Shown: positions 7,906 to 16,665 of the stretch, piece by piece
How positions within the stretch are numbered: position 1 is the first letter of the stretch
How the letters are laid out: every line of letters begins with the position of its first letter
Origin: Azotobacter paspali
GTDB taxonomy: Bacteria > Pseudomonadota > Gammaproteobacteria > Pseudomonadales > Pseudomonadaceae
DNA: 30,178 bases
Reading direction: 5' to 3' (one strand)
NCBI RefSeq assembly: GCF_042434745.1
Contig: NZ_JBHLSS010000032.1
Position numbers and translations under genes: made by a program
The notes under the pieces: model-generated
What the model saw: only the letters and a program-made list of their open reading frames with translations
What the model was told of the DNA's origin: nothing
Databases searched by the model: none

Positions 7906-8919
7906 TTGAAAGAACGGTCATACTTTCGCTTCCTTTCCCTAGCTGGCCCGCTTTTCGGGGCACTGCTCGCCTCTGGCGCCGATGCCGAGCCCCTGCGCTT
8001 CGCCCTGGTCGCCAAGCGGGTCGACCATCCGTTCTTCATCCAGGCCGGCGAAGGCTGTGCGGAAGCCGCCCGTGCCCAGGGCGACACCTGTCTGTTGCTG
8101 GGCTCGGCGGGTCCGACGCATTTCCGCCGGCAGAATCAGGTCCTGGAGCAGGCCCTCGACATGGGGCTGGACGGCATCGCGCTATCCGTGACCTACTCGC
8201 AGTGGCTGGCCGATCATGCCCTGAAACGGGCGAGCCGGACGCCCCTCATCACCTTCGATTCGGATCTGGGACCCGCGGAACGGCATCTGCGTCTCGGCTA
8301 CGTCGGCCTGGACAACCAGCTCTTCGGCCGGCGGCTGGCCAGCCTCGCCCGGCACTTCAGGCCGCAAGGCGGGAAGTTGTGCATATTGAGCGGCAACCCG
8401 CAGGACACCAATCTCCAGGAGCGCCTCCAGGGCATTCGCCTGCAGCTCGGCGCCGTTCGCAATGGAAACCGGCTGGACGGAGAGAACGGCTGGCGCGAAC
8501 TGAACCGTTGTCCGCTCTATTCCTCCGACGATCAGCAGACCGCGCTGCTCCAGCTCGCCACCCTCCTGGACGGCAATGCGGTCGATGTCGTCATCAGCAT
8601 CGCCCCCTGGCCCTCCCTCCAGGCCGCGACCTTCCGCCAGCGGCTAGGCGAACTCGGCGAACATGTTTCCCACCCGGTCATCATCATGACCACCAACGAG
8701 CCGGATGCGGCCCAGCTCGAATTGCTTGACGAGGGGCTGGTGCAGGCCTACCTGGACATCGATAGCCGCGAGATGGGCCGCCAGAGCTACTGGATGCTCA
8801 AGCATCTGGCACAGGGCAAGACGGTTCCGAAGGATTTGCTCATCGACGAACGGGTGGTTTACCTGTATCTGTCCGGATCTTTGGCACAGCCGGACCGTCC
8901 TCCCGCGACCGAGCCTTGA
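7906..8919 (+). CDS. Periplasmic substrate-binding protein of the sugar/LacI type (Peripla_BP_4-like)
   Basis: This is a 337-residue periplasmic binding protein. The start chosen is TTG 7906 behind AAGGGA. It gives a clean signal peptide (KERSYFRFLSLAGPLFGALLASGADA, then EPLRFA), whereas the upstream ATG at 7774 would add 44 unrelated residues. The mature part shows the family pattern: FALVAKRVDHPFFIQAGEGCAEAAR, then ALDMGLDGIALS, TPLITFDSDL, YVGLDNQLFGRRLA, GGKLCILSGNP and VVISIAPWPS, ending with a region near ELLDEGLVQAYLDID. Proteins of this type feed ABC importers or two-component or diguanylate-cyclase sensors. No permease, ATPase or sensor gene is adjacent, so the partner and ligand are unknown. 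The gene itself looks intact. Confidence 0.85.
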   Translation: MKERSYFRFLSLAGPLFGALLASGADAEPLRFALVAKRVDHPFFIQAGEGCAEAARAQGDTCLLLGSAGPTHFRRQNQVLEQALDMGLDGIALSVTYSQWLADHALKRASRTPLITFDSDLGPAERHLRLGYVGLDNQLFGRRLASLARHFRPQGGKLCILSGNPQDTNLQERLQGIRLQLGAVRNGNRLDGENGWRELNRCPLYSSDDQQTALLQLATLLDGNAVDVVISIAPWPSLQAATFRQRLGELGEHVSHPVIIMTTNEPDAAQLELLDEGLVQAYLDIDSREMGRQSYWMLKHLAQGKTVPKDLLIDERVVYLYLSGSLAQPDRPPATEP

Positions 8920-8987
8920 GGCAAACAGGAGGGTCGTACGAAGAGCGGGACGATCCCAGTGGGGCCGGGTTTTATCGGGCGACTAGA

Positions 8988-9127
8988 GGGCACCTCTAAA
9001 AACGTAGGCGAGGCAGTCAGCGCAAGGCAAAAACAGGCGAAAAAGCGGAGTTTACGCGCTGTAAATGAGCATTTTGAGCTTGTTTTTAACGCAGCGATGA
9101 CCACGCAGGTAGTTTTTAGAGGTGCCC
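8988..9127. mobile_element. 140-bp MITE with 16-bp perfect inverted ends
   Basis: The ends are GGGCACCTCTAAAAAC and its exact inverse GTTTTTAGAGGTGCCC. TAGA is found on both sides (8984-8987 and 9128-9131), within a CTAG context, consistent with a four-base target duplication. The inside is non-coding. Insertion places a TAG stop at the end of the adjacent minus-strand membrane-protein remnant. Confidence 0.85.
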
Positions 9128-9600
9128 TAGAAGAGCTTGAATGCCAAGGGTATCGAGATAAAAAAGTTCACGAGGTTTTGAAGCGCCAGCAGGCTGAGGA
9201 GAAGCATGCTCCGGAAAAGCGCGTAGATATAATGGCTGGGGCTTGTCCCGCCGGACTCGATCGGGGCGGGGGGCGATACTATCAAGTCGAATAAGGAAAA
9301 TATCGGGCTGAGTATTGAATAGCCGAGCAGGCCCAGAGGGAGAGCCATCCAATAACTGTAGCGAGCGCCGTTCGCTCTCCAGCGTTTTTATAATGTTTGT
9401 ATAAATATAGGATGACGAGAACTCAGGATGCGTCGAAAGCGAGAGGATAGACCAGAAGTTTCCATTTAACTTCGGACAGAGGCTGCAACTCGCCTTTATA
9501 TAGGGCATGCACGAAAGCTTGTGCCAGAAACCCGAGGCCGAGCAATATGACGGTTGCCGGGAATAGATGTATTCAGGTCTTTTTTCGCTGCCAGCCACTG
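9127..9600 (-). pseudogene. Decayed membrane-protein gene, ended by the MITE
   Basis: Minus-strand fragments read as a hydrophobic protein. The best segment (9127-9348) is MALPLGLLGYSILSPIFSLFDLIV ... IYALFRSMLLLSLLALQNLVNFFISIPLAFKLF, with three likely membrane helices and a stop at the MITE border. Further upstream on the minus strand, in other frames, are pieces such as RQWLAAKKDLNTSIPGNRHIA and LGLGFLAQAFVHALYKGELQPLSE. Frame changes and stops separate them. The family was not identified. The region is less GC-rich than its neighbours. Confidence 0.5.
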
Positions 9601-9775
9601 GCGAATGAGGCGCCGACGTCGGTGGTGTTTTGATGGTTGGACATTGAATGGCCTTTTCGTGTCCGTATTTCGTCGGTATCTGTCCCATCCGTTCGTGAGC
9701 GTGCCACACGGAGTGTCCTCTATGGTGACGTGGCCATCGCGACATACGATATTCACGATCGACAGCCTTCGATAA

Positions 9776-10741
9776 TTAGTGAGGCATCGGTGCCTCGGCC
9801 GCGACGCGCTCGATGGCCGCGACCACCTGGCCCGGCGCGGCGTAGTGCAGCATGTGGCCGGCCTCCGGGATCAGTTGCAGGTGGCTGCCCGGCAGCCGCC
9901 GGTGGAGCCAGTCGGCATGCCGCTCGTCGACCACCAGGTCTCGGCTGCCGGCCATGATCACGGTCGGCAGGCGCAGCTCGGAATAGCGTTCGCGCATCGT
10001 TATCACGGCCGGGATCAGGGTCACGGCGTCCTGGGATTCGGCGCGGATCTGCAGGGGCCGCAGCGGGAACTGATGGGGAAATTCGCGCTTGAAGCGTTCC
10101 GGGACGGGCAGCGGGGCGAACATGACCTTGAAAGTCAACTGCAGCAGGGAGCCGTTGAGGATCGGCGTCAAGGTATGGCGCAGGGCGCCGCCGAGCAGGG
10201 GAATCGCCGGCGGGGCCGCCGCCAGTACATCGAGGCGGACGGTCGCCGCATAGTAGCCGCCAAGCAGCACCAGACCGGCGACGTCGTCCGGGTAGTCGAG
10301 GGCCATCTTCAGCGCGACGAGCGTTCCCCAGGAGTGGCCGACGATCACCGGTCGCTCGACGCCGAGTTGCCGGAGCGCCCGGTGCAGCAGTTCGGCCTGC
10401 CGGCTCGCGGTCCACAGGGTGCCGAGCGGGCGCTCGCTGTAGCCGTAGCCAGGACGGTCGAAGGCGAGGACCCGATGGACCTTGGCGGCCCGCTCGAACA
10501 CCCCGCTCAGGACATAGTCCTCGGCGGTCACGGCGTTGCCGTGTAGCAGCACGACCGGCGATCCCCGGCCCTGGTCGAGGTAGTGCAGGCGTACCCCGTC
10601 CACCGTGACGAAGCGCCCGCTCGGCGGATGTTCGCGTTCGGCCCGGCGGGTCCGGTAGCGGTTGTAAAGGGCCAGGGCCAACAGGGTTGTCACAAGGAAC
10701 AGCGCCAGCATCGTGGTGGAATCGAACGGGGCTGCATTCAT
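9776..10741 (-). CDS. Alpha/beta-fold hydrolase, membrane-anchored
   Basis: This is a 321-residue hydrolase with one N-terminal membrane helix (about 10-26, LALFLVTTLLALALY) and a catalytic domain probably exposed to the periplasm. The oxyanion motif is LLHGNA (65-70). The nucleophile is Ser137 in GHSWG, the acid is probably Asp268 in AGSRDLVV, and the base is His296 in EAGHMLH. A GGGAGAAA ribosome-binding site precedes the ATG. The sequence resembles epoxide-hydrolase or haloperoxidase-like Pseudomonas proteins of the alpha/beta hydrolase 1 family. The substrate cannot be predicted. Its neighbours are unrelated and it is probably monocistronic. Confidence 0.9.
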   Translation of the reverse strand: MNAAPFDSTTMLALFLVTTLLALALYNRYRTRRAEREHPPSGRFVTVDGVRLHYLDQGRGSPVVLLHGNAVTAEDYVLSGVFERAAKVHRVLAFDRPGYGYSERPLGTLWTASRQAELLHRALRQLGVERPVIVGHSWGTLVALKMALDYPDDVAGLVLLGGYYAATVRLDVLAAAPPAIPLLGGALRHTLTPILNGSLLQLTFKVMFAPLPVPERFKREFPHQFPLRPLQIRAESQDAVTLIPAVITMRERYSELRLPTVIMAGSRDLVVDERHADWLHRRLPGSHLQLIPEAGHMLHYAAPGQVVAAIERVAAEAPMPH

Positions 10742-11046
10742 TGGCGTTTCTCCCTAGCATCGGCCCATGGTCCCCGAAGCATCGAACCGGTTGGCTGGAT
10801 GGATTTCATTCTGGCCTCTTTTCTGCGGGCGGGTGGACGAGTGGGGACTCGCCGGGGGGAGCGCCTTGCGCGAGTGGGCCGTTTCCCTGTCCATTATGGG
10901 TGTCCGTGGGACGGACTCCTCCGAGTCGGGGCGTTCACGTCGAATGCGTCGCCGGCTGCCCGGCCCAGGCAGCATGCCACTGGCGCAGTGGACGATTGGC
11001 GCCGGTATATACTGGCCTGGGTGCAGTTATTCATGGAGGTGACAGG
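10742..11046. other. Intergenic, divergent promoter region
   Basis: This lies between the leftward hydrolase gene and the rightward gene at 11047. No gene or repeat is recognised. It presumably holds both promoters. Confidence 0.4.
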
Positions 11047-11478
11047 ATGTTTCCCTGGCTCTGGTTTTGGATGCCTCGACTTTATTTTCCATTGAGCGGT
11101 GGTATCACGCAAAGAATAGATCCCGACATCAATTGGTTTTTCGATGCGATATAGCCTGGCGCGGGTATTGCGCAGGTCGAGAAGGAAATATTCGAGAACT
11201 ATTCCTACGGCAAGCAGTTGGGAATAATCATCGAGGCTCTGCTCTATAGTCTGAACAGGGAAAATCCGGAGTTTTCCAATTTGCAGGAGGCAGTGGAGAA
11301 ACTTGAAAGGCTTTATTCCAGGACCGAGCGGATAAAGCAGGCCAATGCGGAAAAGATCTCGGAAAATGCCATTCAACTCATGAAGAGACTCCGGGAAATG
11401 AACCCGGCGGAGTTCGACAGGGCACTTCTCGAAATAGGTTTGATTTCGCGAGTCGTACCACGGAAGCTCGGCGAATAA
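11047..11478 (+). pseudogene. Small conserved-looking protein with an in-frame amber codon
   Basis: A strong GGAGGTGA precedes ATG 11047. The frame reads MFPWLWFWMPRLYFPLSGG ... DINWFFDAI, then TAG at 11152-11154. It continues without a frame change as PGAGIAQVEKEIFENYSYGKQLGIIIEALLYSLN ... VVPRKLGE to a TAA (143 codons in all). The N-terminus is aromatic; the rest is helical and charged and could form a coiled coil (about 75-120). Similar short proteins with a WFFDAIKPGAG segment occur in Pseudomonas as far as I recall, so AAG to TAG is a likely cause. The function is not known. The downstream part has an ATG at 11218 but no good ribosome-binding site. Confidence 0.7.
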
Positions 11479-11633
11479 ACGGTTTCATTCATCTCGCCGG
11501 GCGGCCGATCGTATCGCGCAAACCGATTTTCCCCATCGGCAATTCCATCGGGAAGAAGGCTATGGCTTTTCGTTTCGGAACGCTCGCGAACGGGGGGCGC
11601 TGTCCGTCCCTGTATGTGCGGCCGGGGACGGTC

Positions 11634-11816
11634 TCAAACGCATTCGAAATAATCGAAGCCGAAGCGCTTGCGGAACATGTCCCGCGCCAGTTGCCGTACG
11701 CTGGGGGTGGTCGCCGGGTTTTCCAGCAGCTCCACGCACAGTCGATCCATGTACGCGACGCAGTCCCTGATACGGCGTTTCTTGCGGGCGCGTTCCATGT
11801 CGACTACGTTGTTCAT
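11634..11816 (-). CDS. Small basic hypothetical protein (60 residues)
   Basis: The start chosen is the ATG at 11816, which follows a strong AGGAGGAAAA site. A longer frame from 11879 has no such site. The product, MNNVVDMERARKKRRIRDCVAYMDRL ... FGFDYFECV, is basic at the N-terminus and helical, with a C-terminal aromatic patch. It is not recognised as a named family. Together with the next small gene on the same strand it may form a two-gene unit. Confidence 0.65.
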   Translation of the reverse strand: MNNVVDMERARKKRRIRDCVAYMDRLCVELLENPATTPSVRQLARDMFRKRFGFDYFECV

Positions 11817-11971
11817 GACGTTTTTCCTCCTCGATCGGTGAGTCTGGCCATCGCCTCGGGCGGGCCGGTTGTCGCTCATGGTTGGGCCTTGCCGCCTGCG
11901 AAGAGGGGCTGGACGACGGGGCCGGGCGGCTGTGCGGCGCTAACGCGCGCGGTCGGGGCTCGGAGAGCGGT

Positions 11972-12151
11972 TCATTGCTCGACCAACTCTTTCGGGAAGT
12001 GCTGCAGTTTTTTCAGGTGGGCGCGGCAGTGGCCGTGGGCCGGCAGTACCGAGTAAACCTGGAGCAGTTCGCCGCTGGCGGTTCGCAGCACCACATAGCT
12101 CTTGCCATCGAACTCCCGGACGGTGCTCCGAGTCATGTTCGGCAGTTGCAT
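11972..12151 (-). CDS. Small hypothetical protein (59 residues)
   Basis: The minus strand reads MQLPNMTRSTVREFDGKSYVVLRTASGELLQVYSVLPAHGHCRAHLKKLQHFPKELVEQ and a TGA. A GAGGG/AGAAG stretch lies before the ATG at 12151. The composition is that of a real soluble protein, with beta-strand-like FDGKSYVVLRT, ELLQVYSV and a helical tail. The family is not recognised. It lies about 150 bases upstream of, and in the same direction as, the 60-residue protein gene. Confidence 0.65.
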   Translation of the reverse strand: MQLPNMTRSTVREFDGKSYVVLRTASGELLQVYSVLPAHGHCRAHLKKLQHFPKELVEQ

Positions 12152-12526
12152 AACTTCTACCCTCGCGTAATAGGCGCATTTCGCGCATCGGATCGAAGCG
12201 GCGGCATCCCTGGCGCATTATCCCTATCCCCGATATGGGATCGACCTTGGTGGCAACGTTAGGGCGCTAAGCTGTGGCTTGTAAACGCGGATTGGACGAA
12301 TGGACGAAGCGGCGCAAGCGCAGCGGACGGATCGAAAAAGCCTTTTGCGGTCAGGCTCATGCGCACCGGATGGCGCGGCAGCGCAGCAGCACGGCTGCGA
12401 GGCCGGCACGCGGGCGCCGGCTGGCGCGTCTCTTCGGCTGCTGTCCTGCCGGCGTGGTGCCGGGCGGCGCCCGACGGGCGGAGACGACGATGGGGACTGT
12501 CGGAACGGGAGAAAGGCCTGCGCCAA
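12152..12526. other. Intergenic, no gene recognised
   Basis: All six frames give only arginine- and alanine-rich shadow frames typical of GC-rich non-coding DNA. No terminator with a T-run is seen after the mucR-like gene. Confidence 0.4.
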
Positions 12527-14596
12527 CTACGCTGGCGTTTTTCCGTAGCACTCGATCAACTGTTCGGCCGGCATCGGCCGCCCGAGCAGATAGCCTTGCA
12601 GCAAGTTGCAGCCGAGCCGAGTGAGGTGTTTCTGCTGCTCGGGGGTTTCCACGCCTTCGGCGACGATCTTCAGGCCCAGTGTTCGGCCCAGGGCGATGAT
12701 CGCGGAGACGATGGCCGCGTCGTCGCCGCCCTGATCCAGTTCGTTGACGAAGCCGCGGTCGATCTTCAGCTCGTTGGCCGGCAGGCGCTTGAGGTAGAGC
12801 AGACTGGAGTAGCCGGTGCCGAAATCGTCGATGGAGATGCCAACCCCCATCGCCGCCAGTTGTTCGAGTACCGCCAGACTGGAGTTGGCATCGCGCATGG
12901 CGATGGATTCGGTGATTTCGAGGGTCAGGTTGTGCGCTTTCAGGCCATGTCGCTGCAGAGCTGTGCGCACCGAGTCGATCAGCTTGGCATGGGCAAACTG
13001 GCTGGCCGACAGGTTCACCGCGATGTTCCAGCTCGTATGGCCCGCCGCGCGCCAGCGCTGCATCTGCGCGCAGGCTTCGTCGAGCACCCAGTTGCCGATC
13101 GGCACGATCAGGCCGGTTTTCTCCGCCTGCGGCAGGAACTGGTCGGGCGACAGCAGGCCGCGTTCGGGATGCTGCCAGCGCAGCAGTGCTTCGACCCCGA
13201 TGACCGGTCCGGCGGGGGCGATCAGCTTGGGCTGGTAGTGCAGGCGCAGCTCATTGCGTTCCAAGGCGTAGCGCAGGTCCTGCAGCAGATGCAACTGCTC
13301 CTGGGCGTTGGCGTTCATCGAGTTCTCGAAGAAGCAGTAGCCGTCGCGGCCCTGTTCCTTGGCGTGGTACATCGCCGCATCGGCGTTGACCAGCAGTTCG
13401 TGCGGGGCCAGCCCGTCGTCGGGGTAGACGGCGATGCCGACGCTGGCGGAGACGAACAGTTCGTGATGCTCGATCGAATAGGGCTGGCGGATGGTTTCGA
13501 TCAGCTTTCCGGCGATCTTCGCCGCGTCCGTCGGTTCGCCGATTTCCGTCACCAGGATGAGTTCGTCGCCGCCCAGCCGGGCGATGGTGTCCTGGCTGCG
13601 CACGTTACCGCGAATGCGCTGCGTCACCTCCACCAGCAGCAGGTCGCCGAGGTGATGGCCGTAGGCGTCGTTGATCGCCTTGAAGCCGTCCAGGTCGATG
13701 AACAGTACAGCGAACACCTTGTGTTTGCGGCGGGCCTTTTCGATCGCCTGACCCAGGCGGTCGGCGAGCAGTATGCGGTTGGGCAGCTTGGTCAGATTGT
13801 CGTATAGCGCCAGTTGCATCAGCTCGCTGTTGGCCTTGCTGAGCGCGCTGGCCAGCGACGCGGTGCGCTGTTCCAGGCGCGAGTCCAGCACCGAGACGAT
13901 CAGCGTGGTGGCCATCACGCTGAGCGCCGCCATGATCACCAGGATCGACAGCCAGCCGGTGTCGATGCCGCTGTTGGCCGCCCCGCAGTAGCTGCCCTCC
14001 GGGAACTGCGAGGCGGCCATGCCGGTGTAGTGCATGCCGACGATGGCGCAGCCCATCACCACCGATGCGCCGGCCCGGCTGAAGACCACCCAGGTAGAAT
14101 GCCAGCGCAGGCGGAAGGCGATCCACAGCGCCGCGCCCGAGGCCAGCACGGCGACGACGATCGACAGGGCGAACCAGGCCGGGTCGTAGACGATGCCCGG
14201 CACCATGCGCATGGCCTCCATGCCGGTGTAGTGCATGGCGGCGATGCCGGCTCCCATCAGCAAGGCGCCCATCGCCAGCCGCAGCCAGGGCAGTTCCCGC
14301 TGACAGACCAGCCAGAGGGCGAAGGACGACGAGGCGATGGCAATCAGTAGGGAAGCGCTGGTCAGCCACAGGTCGTAGCCGAGCTCGATCGGCAGGCTAA
14401 ACGCCAGCATGCCGACGAAGTGCATGGACCAGATACCCGTTCCCATGGCCAGCGCCCCGCCGGCCAGCCAGGCGAGCCTCACGCCCCGCTGGGCCGTGGA
14501 AACCCGGCCGGCGATGTCGAGGGCGGTGTAGGAGGCGAGGATGGCGACGATCAGGGAGAAAACGACGAGAACTTCGTTGTAGCGGCTGGCAAGCAT
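12527..14596 (-). CDS. mucR: MHYT-GGDEF-EAL membrane protein, MucR-like c-di-GMP enzyme
   Basis: This is a 689-residue inner-membrane protein that makes and/or degrades c-di-GMP. The start is set at ATG 14596, which gives an N-terminus MLASRYNEVLVVFSLIVAILASYTALDIAGR like MHYT proteins. Seven membrane helices carry the three signature motifs MHFVGM, MHYTGM and MHYTGM (about 1-245). A GGDEF domain follows with the motif GGDEL (about residue 340) rather than GGDEF, then an EAL domain with VEALLRW (near 469) and DDFGTGYSSL. In P. aeruginosa MucR has this architecture and nearly this length and promotes alginate production. That role would suit a genome with an alginate epimerase. Assignment to mucR is by architecture and length. 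Confidence 0.85.
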   Translation of the reverse strand: MLASRYNEVLVVFSLIVAILASYTALDIAGRVSTAQRGVRLAWLAGGALAMGTGIWSMHFVGMLAFSLPIELGYDLWLTSASLLIAIASSSFALWLVCQRELPWLRLAMGALLMGAGIAAMHYTGMEAMRMVPGIVYDPAWFALSIVVAVLASGAALWIAFRLRWHSTWVVFSRAGASVVMGCAIVGMHYTGMAASQFPEGSYCGAANSGIDTGWLSILVIMAALSVMATTLIVSVLDSRLEQRTASLASALSKANSELMQLALYDNLTKLPNRILLADRLGQAIEKARRKHKVFAVLFIDLDGFKAINDAYGHHLGDLLLVEVTQRIRGNVRSQDTIARLGGDELILVTEIGEPTDAAKIAGKLIETIRQPYSIEHHELFVSASVGIAVYPDDGLAPHELLVNADAAMYHAKEQGRDGYCFFENSMNANAQEQLHLLQDLRYALERNELRLHYQPKLIAPAGPVIGVEALLRWQHPERGLLSPDQFLPQAEKTGLIVPIGNWVLDEACAQMQRWRAAGHTSWNIAVNLSASQFAHAKLIDSVRTALQRHGLKAHNLTLEITESIAMRDANSSLAVLEQLAAMGVGISIDDFGTGYSSLLYLKRLPANELKIDRGFVNELDQGGDDAAIVSAIIALGRTLGLKIVAEGVETPEQQKHLTRLGCNLLQGYLLGRPMPAEQLIECYGKTPA

Positions 14597-14704
14597 GGAC
14601 GCTCCGTACTGCGTAAGGGCAGCGCTGCATGATCGATCAGAGGGAGTTGCGTTGGTCTGGCGGACGGATGATATCACCAGGCTATTGCTTTTATTGGGAT
14701 GCCA

Positions 14705-14714
14705 GGGAAGCGGC
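14705..14714. repeat. 10-bp target duplication, left of PRE copy B
   Basis: GGGAAGCGGC precedes the left end and is repeated exactly at 15240-15249 after the right end. Confidence 0.9.
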
Positions 14715-15239
14715 CAGGGCAATCGCATGAAATGTCTTTCCGATACCGGACTGGAAAGATTGTGTGCCTGGTCGTTCCGGCCTGGTCTTCAAATCCGGTG
14801 CATCGGCTGCTTGCCGAGGGGCCGGACAGTCCCTGTTTCGGCCCCCCGGCCGAGTCACTTTCTCCTTGCGCGCAAAGAGAAAGTAACCAAAGAGAAAGCG
14901 CGCCCGGTCATTCGGCCCCGGCTACGCCGGGGTTCCCTCGCTCCGGCGCCGCTGCGAGGGTCGTCGCACAAGGGGCGTCCATGCCCCTCGTACGACTCTC
15001 GCCGCCTCCCCGCGGCTCGCCCCTGGAGCGGCGATGCAGGGAGGGAACCCGGAGCGAAGCGCAGGGCCTGATGAGGGGGTGGCCTTCTTTTGGGTTACTT
15101 TTTCGTGGCCAGGCAAGAAAAAGTGACTCGGCCGGGGGGCCGAAACGGGGACTGTCCGGCTACTCGGCAAGCAGCCATGCCAAGGATCACACAATCTTTC
15201 CAGTCTGGTATCAGGCGAGCGCTTCATGCAATTGCCCTG
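14715..15239. mobile_element. PRE copy B, 525-bp palindromic non-autonomous element
   Basis: The ends are CAGGGCAATCGCATGAA and the inverse with one mismatch. The arms are inverted copies over about 170 bp, with a hairpin in each arm: ACTTTCTC ... GAGAAAGT around GCGCGC at about 14862-14890, and CTTTTTC ... GAAAAAG in the right arm at about 15098-15125. The element lies between perfect 10-bp direct repeats. Its right 104 bases match window bases 1-104. It carries no transposase. It sits about 120 bases upstream of the mucR-like start codon, so the hairpins could affect that promoter region. Confidence 0.9.
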
Positions 15240-15249
15240 GGGAAGCGGC
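15240..15249. repeat. 10-bp target duplication, right of PRE copy B
   Basis: GGGAAGCGGC is an exact copy of 14705-14714. Confidence 0.9.
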
Positions 15250-15711
15250 GTCGCATGGGGAATCGCGCCGAGCGGCTTGCCGGAGAGCGGCCATGGCCGG
15301 TTACTGGGGCGAGGCACTCCGTGGTCGGTCGGGCCGCTGTCGCAGCCTACGCCAAAACGCCGAGAGCCCCGGAGATTGGTCACAAAACATTGCTGTCGGC
15401 GGGCCGGATGAGCGCGGCGAAAGCCGCCCGGCTGCGGCTTTCCCTTTCCCCGGCCGAGCCGTCGGGCAGGGCTTCGGCGATTCGCCGGCAGTGCCCATGG
15501 GCTGTCCGGGGCAGGGCGGGCGCAAAGCGGAAAGTCCAGCCGGCGTGAGGGGAAGTATCTTCCCACGATAAGAATTCATTTTCGCTGTGGAAATAATGAG
15601 CGCGACTGGTCTGCATTGTGTACGCGCCCGCTTCGAAAGCCTGTCATTCCCCGTATGGGGGCCGGCGCGGGCCATATCCGCAGCACGGGCTCATCTCAAG
15701 GAGGAAGATCC
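15250..15711. other. Intergenic, no gene recognised
   Basis: No frame resembles a real protein. A short AT-rich stretch near 15565-15600 may contain the promoter of the aldo/keto reductase gene. Confidence 0.4.
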
Positions 15712-16629
15712 ATGTACAGCCGTCGTCAGCTTCTGCACTACTCGGCCCTATTCGCCACCCTGGCCGCCATGGCCCCGCTGTCGTCCATATCGCTGTTGGC
15801 CGCCGAGCCGCTACTCGCGCGACGCATCCCTTCCAGCGGCGAGGAGTTGCCAGCGGTCGGCCTGGGTACCTCGCGGACCCATGACGTCTCCCTCGACGAC
15901 GAGGCCCTGACGCCCCTTCTGGAGGTATTGCGCACTCTGGTCGAGGGTGGCGGCAGTCTGGTCGACACCGCGCCGAGCTACGGTCGCGCCGAGCAGGTGG
16001 TCGGCGAACTGGCCCGGCGCCTCGGTGTGCGCGAGCGGCTGTTCCTCGCCAGCAAGGTATCCGCCAGCGGGCAGAATGCCGGCCGCCGGCAGATCGAGGC
16101 CAGCTTCAAGGCGCTGCAGACCGACTGCATCGACCTGCTGCAGGTGCACAATCTGCAGGACACCGCCACCCAACTGGCCCTGTTGCGCGAGCTGAAGGGG
16201 CAGGGGCGGTTGCGCTACATCGGTGTGACCCACTACCTGGAGTCGGCCCACGACGACCTGCTGGCGGTGTTGCGCAAGGAGAAGGTCGACTTCGTGCAAT
16301 TCAACTATTCGGTCGGCGAGCGCAACGCCGAGAAGCGCCTGCTGCCGTTCTGTGCCGATCACGGCATCGCCACCCTGATCAACCGGCCGTTCATGCGCGG
16401 CGCCCTGTTCGCCCGGGTCAAGGGCCAATCGCTGCCGCCGCTGGCGCAGGAACTGGGCGCGACCTCCTGGGCGCAACTGCTGCTCAAGTACATCCTCGCC
16501 GAGCCGGCGGTGACCGCGGTAATTCCGGCCACCGACAAGCCGCGCTACATGGCCGACAACCTGCTCGCCGCGCAGGGTCGCCTGCCGGATGCCGGACAGC
16601 GCGCGCGGATCGTCGAACTGTTCGCCTGA
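15712..16629 (+). CDS. Tat-exported aldo/keto reductase
   Basis: This is a 305-residue NAD(P)H-dependent oxidoreductase of the aldo/keto reductase superfamily. AAGGAGGAAG precedes the ATG at 15712. The N-terminus MYSRRQLLHYSALFATLAAMAPL has an SRRxLL twin-arginine motif and a hydrophobic core, so export by the Tat system in folded form is likely. The catalytic tetrad is visible: Asp85 and Tyr90 in VDTAPSYG, Lys115 in LASKV, His146 in LQVHN. The C-terminal cofactor region contains AVIPATDKP. The barrel is complete. The substrate is unknown. It ends 36 bases before the convergent osmC remnant. Confidence 0.9.
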   Translation: MYSRRQLLHYSALFATLAAMAPLSSISLLAAEPLLARRIPSSGEELPAVGLGTSRTHDVSLDDEALTPLLEVLRTLVEGGGSLVDTAPSYGRAEQVVGELARRLGVRERLFLASKVSASGQNAGRRQIEASFKALQTDCIDLLQVHNLQDTATQLALLRELKGQGRLRYIGVTHYLESAHDDLLAVLRKEKVDFVQFNYSVGERNAEKRLLPFCADHGIATLINRPFMRGALFARVKGQSLPPLAQELGATSWAQLLLKYILAEPAVTAVIPATDKPRYMADNLLAAQGRLPDAGQRARIVELFA

Positions 16630-16665
16630 GTTGGGGCGGCAAGGCCCCGGTCCTGTCGGGCCGGC

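Noticed and set aside
9116..9745. 209-codon minus-strand frame
   Set aside because: Only the alternative frame at 9127-9348 has membrane-protein character; the long frame has no consistent composition.
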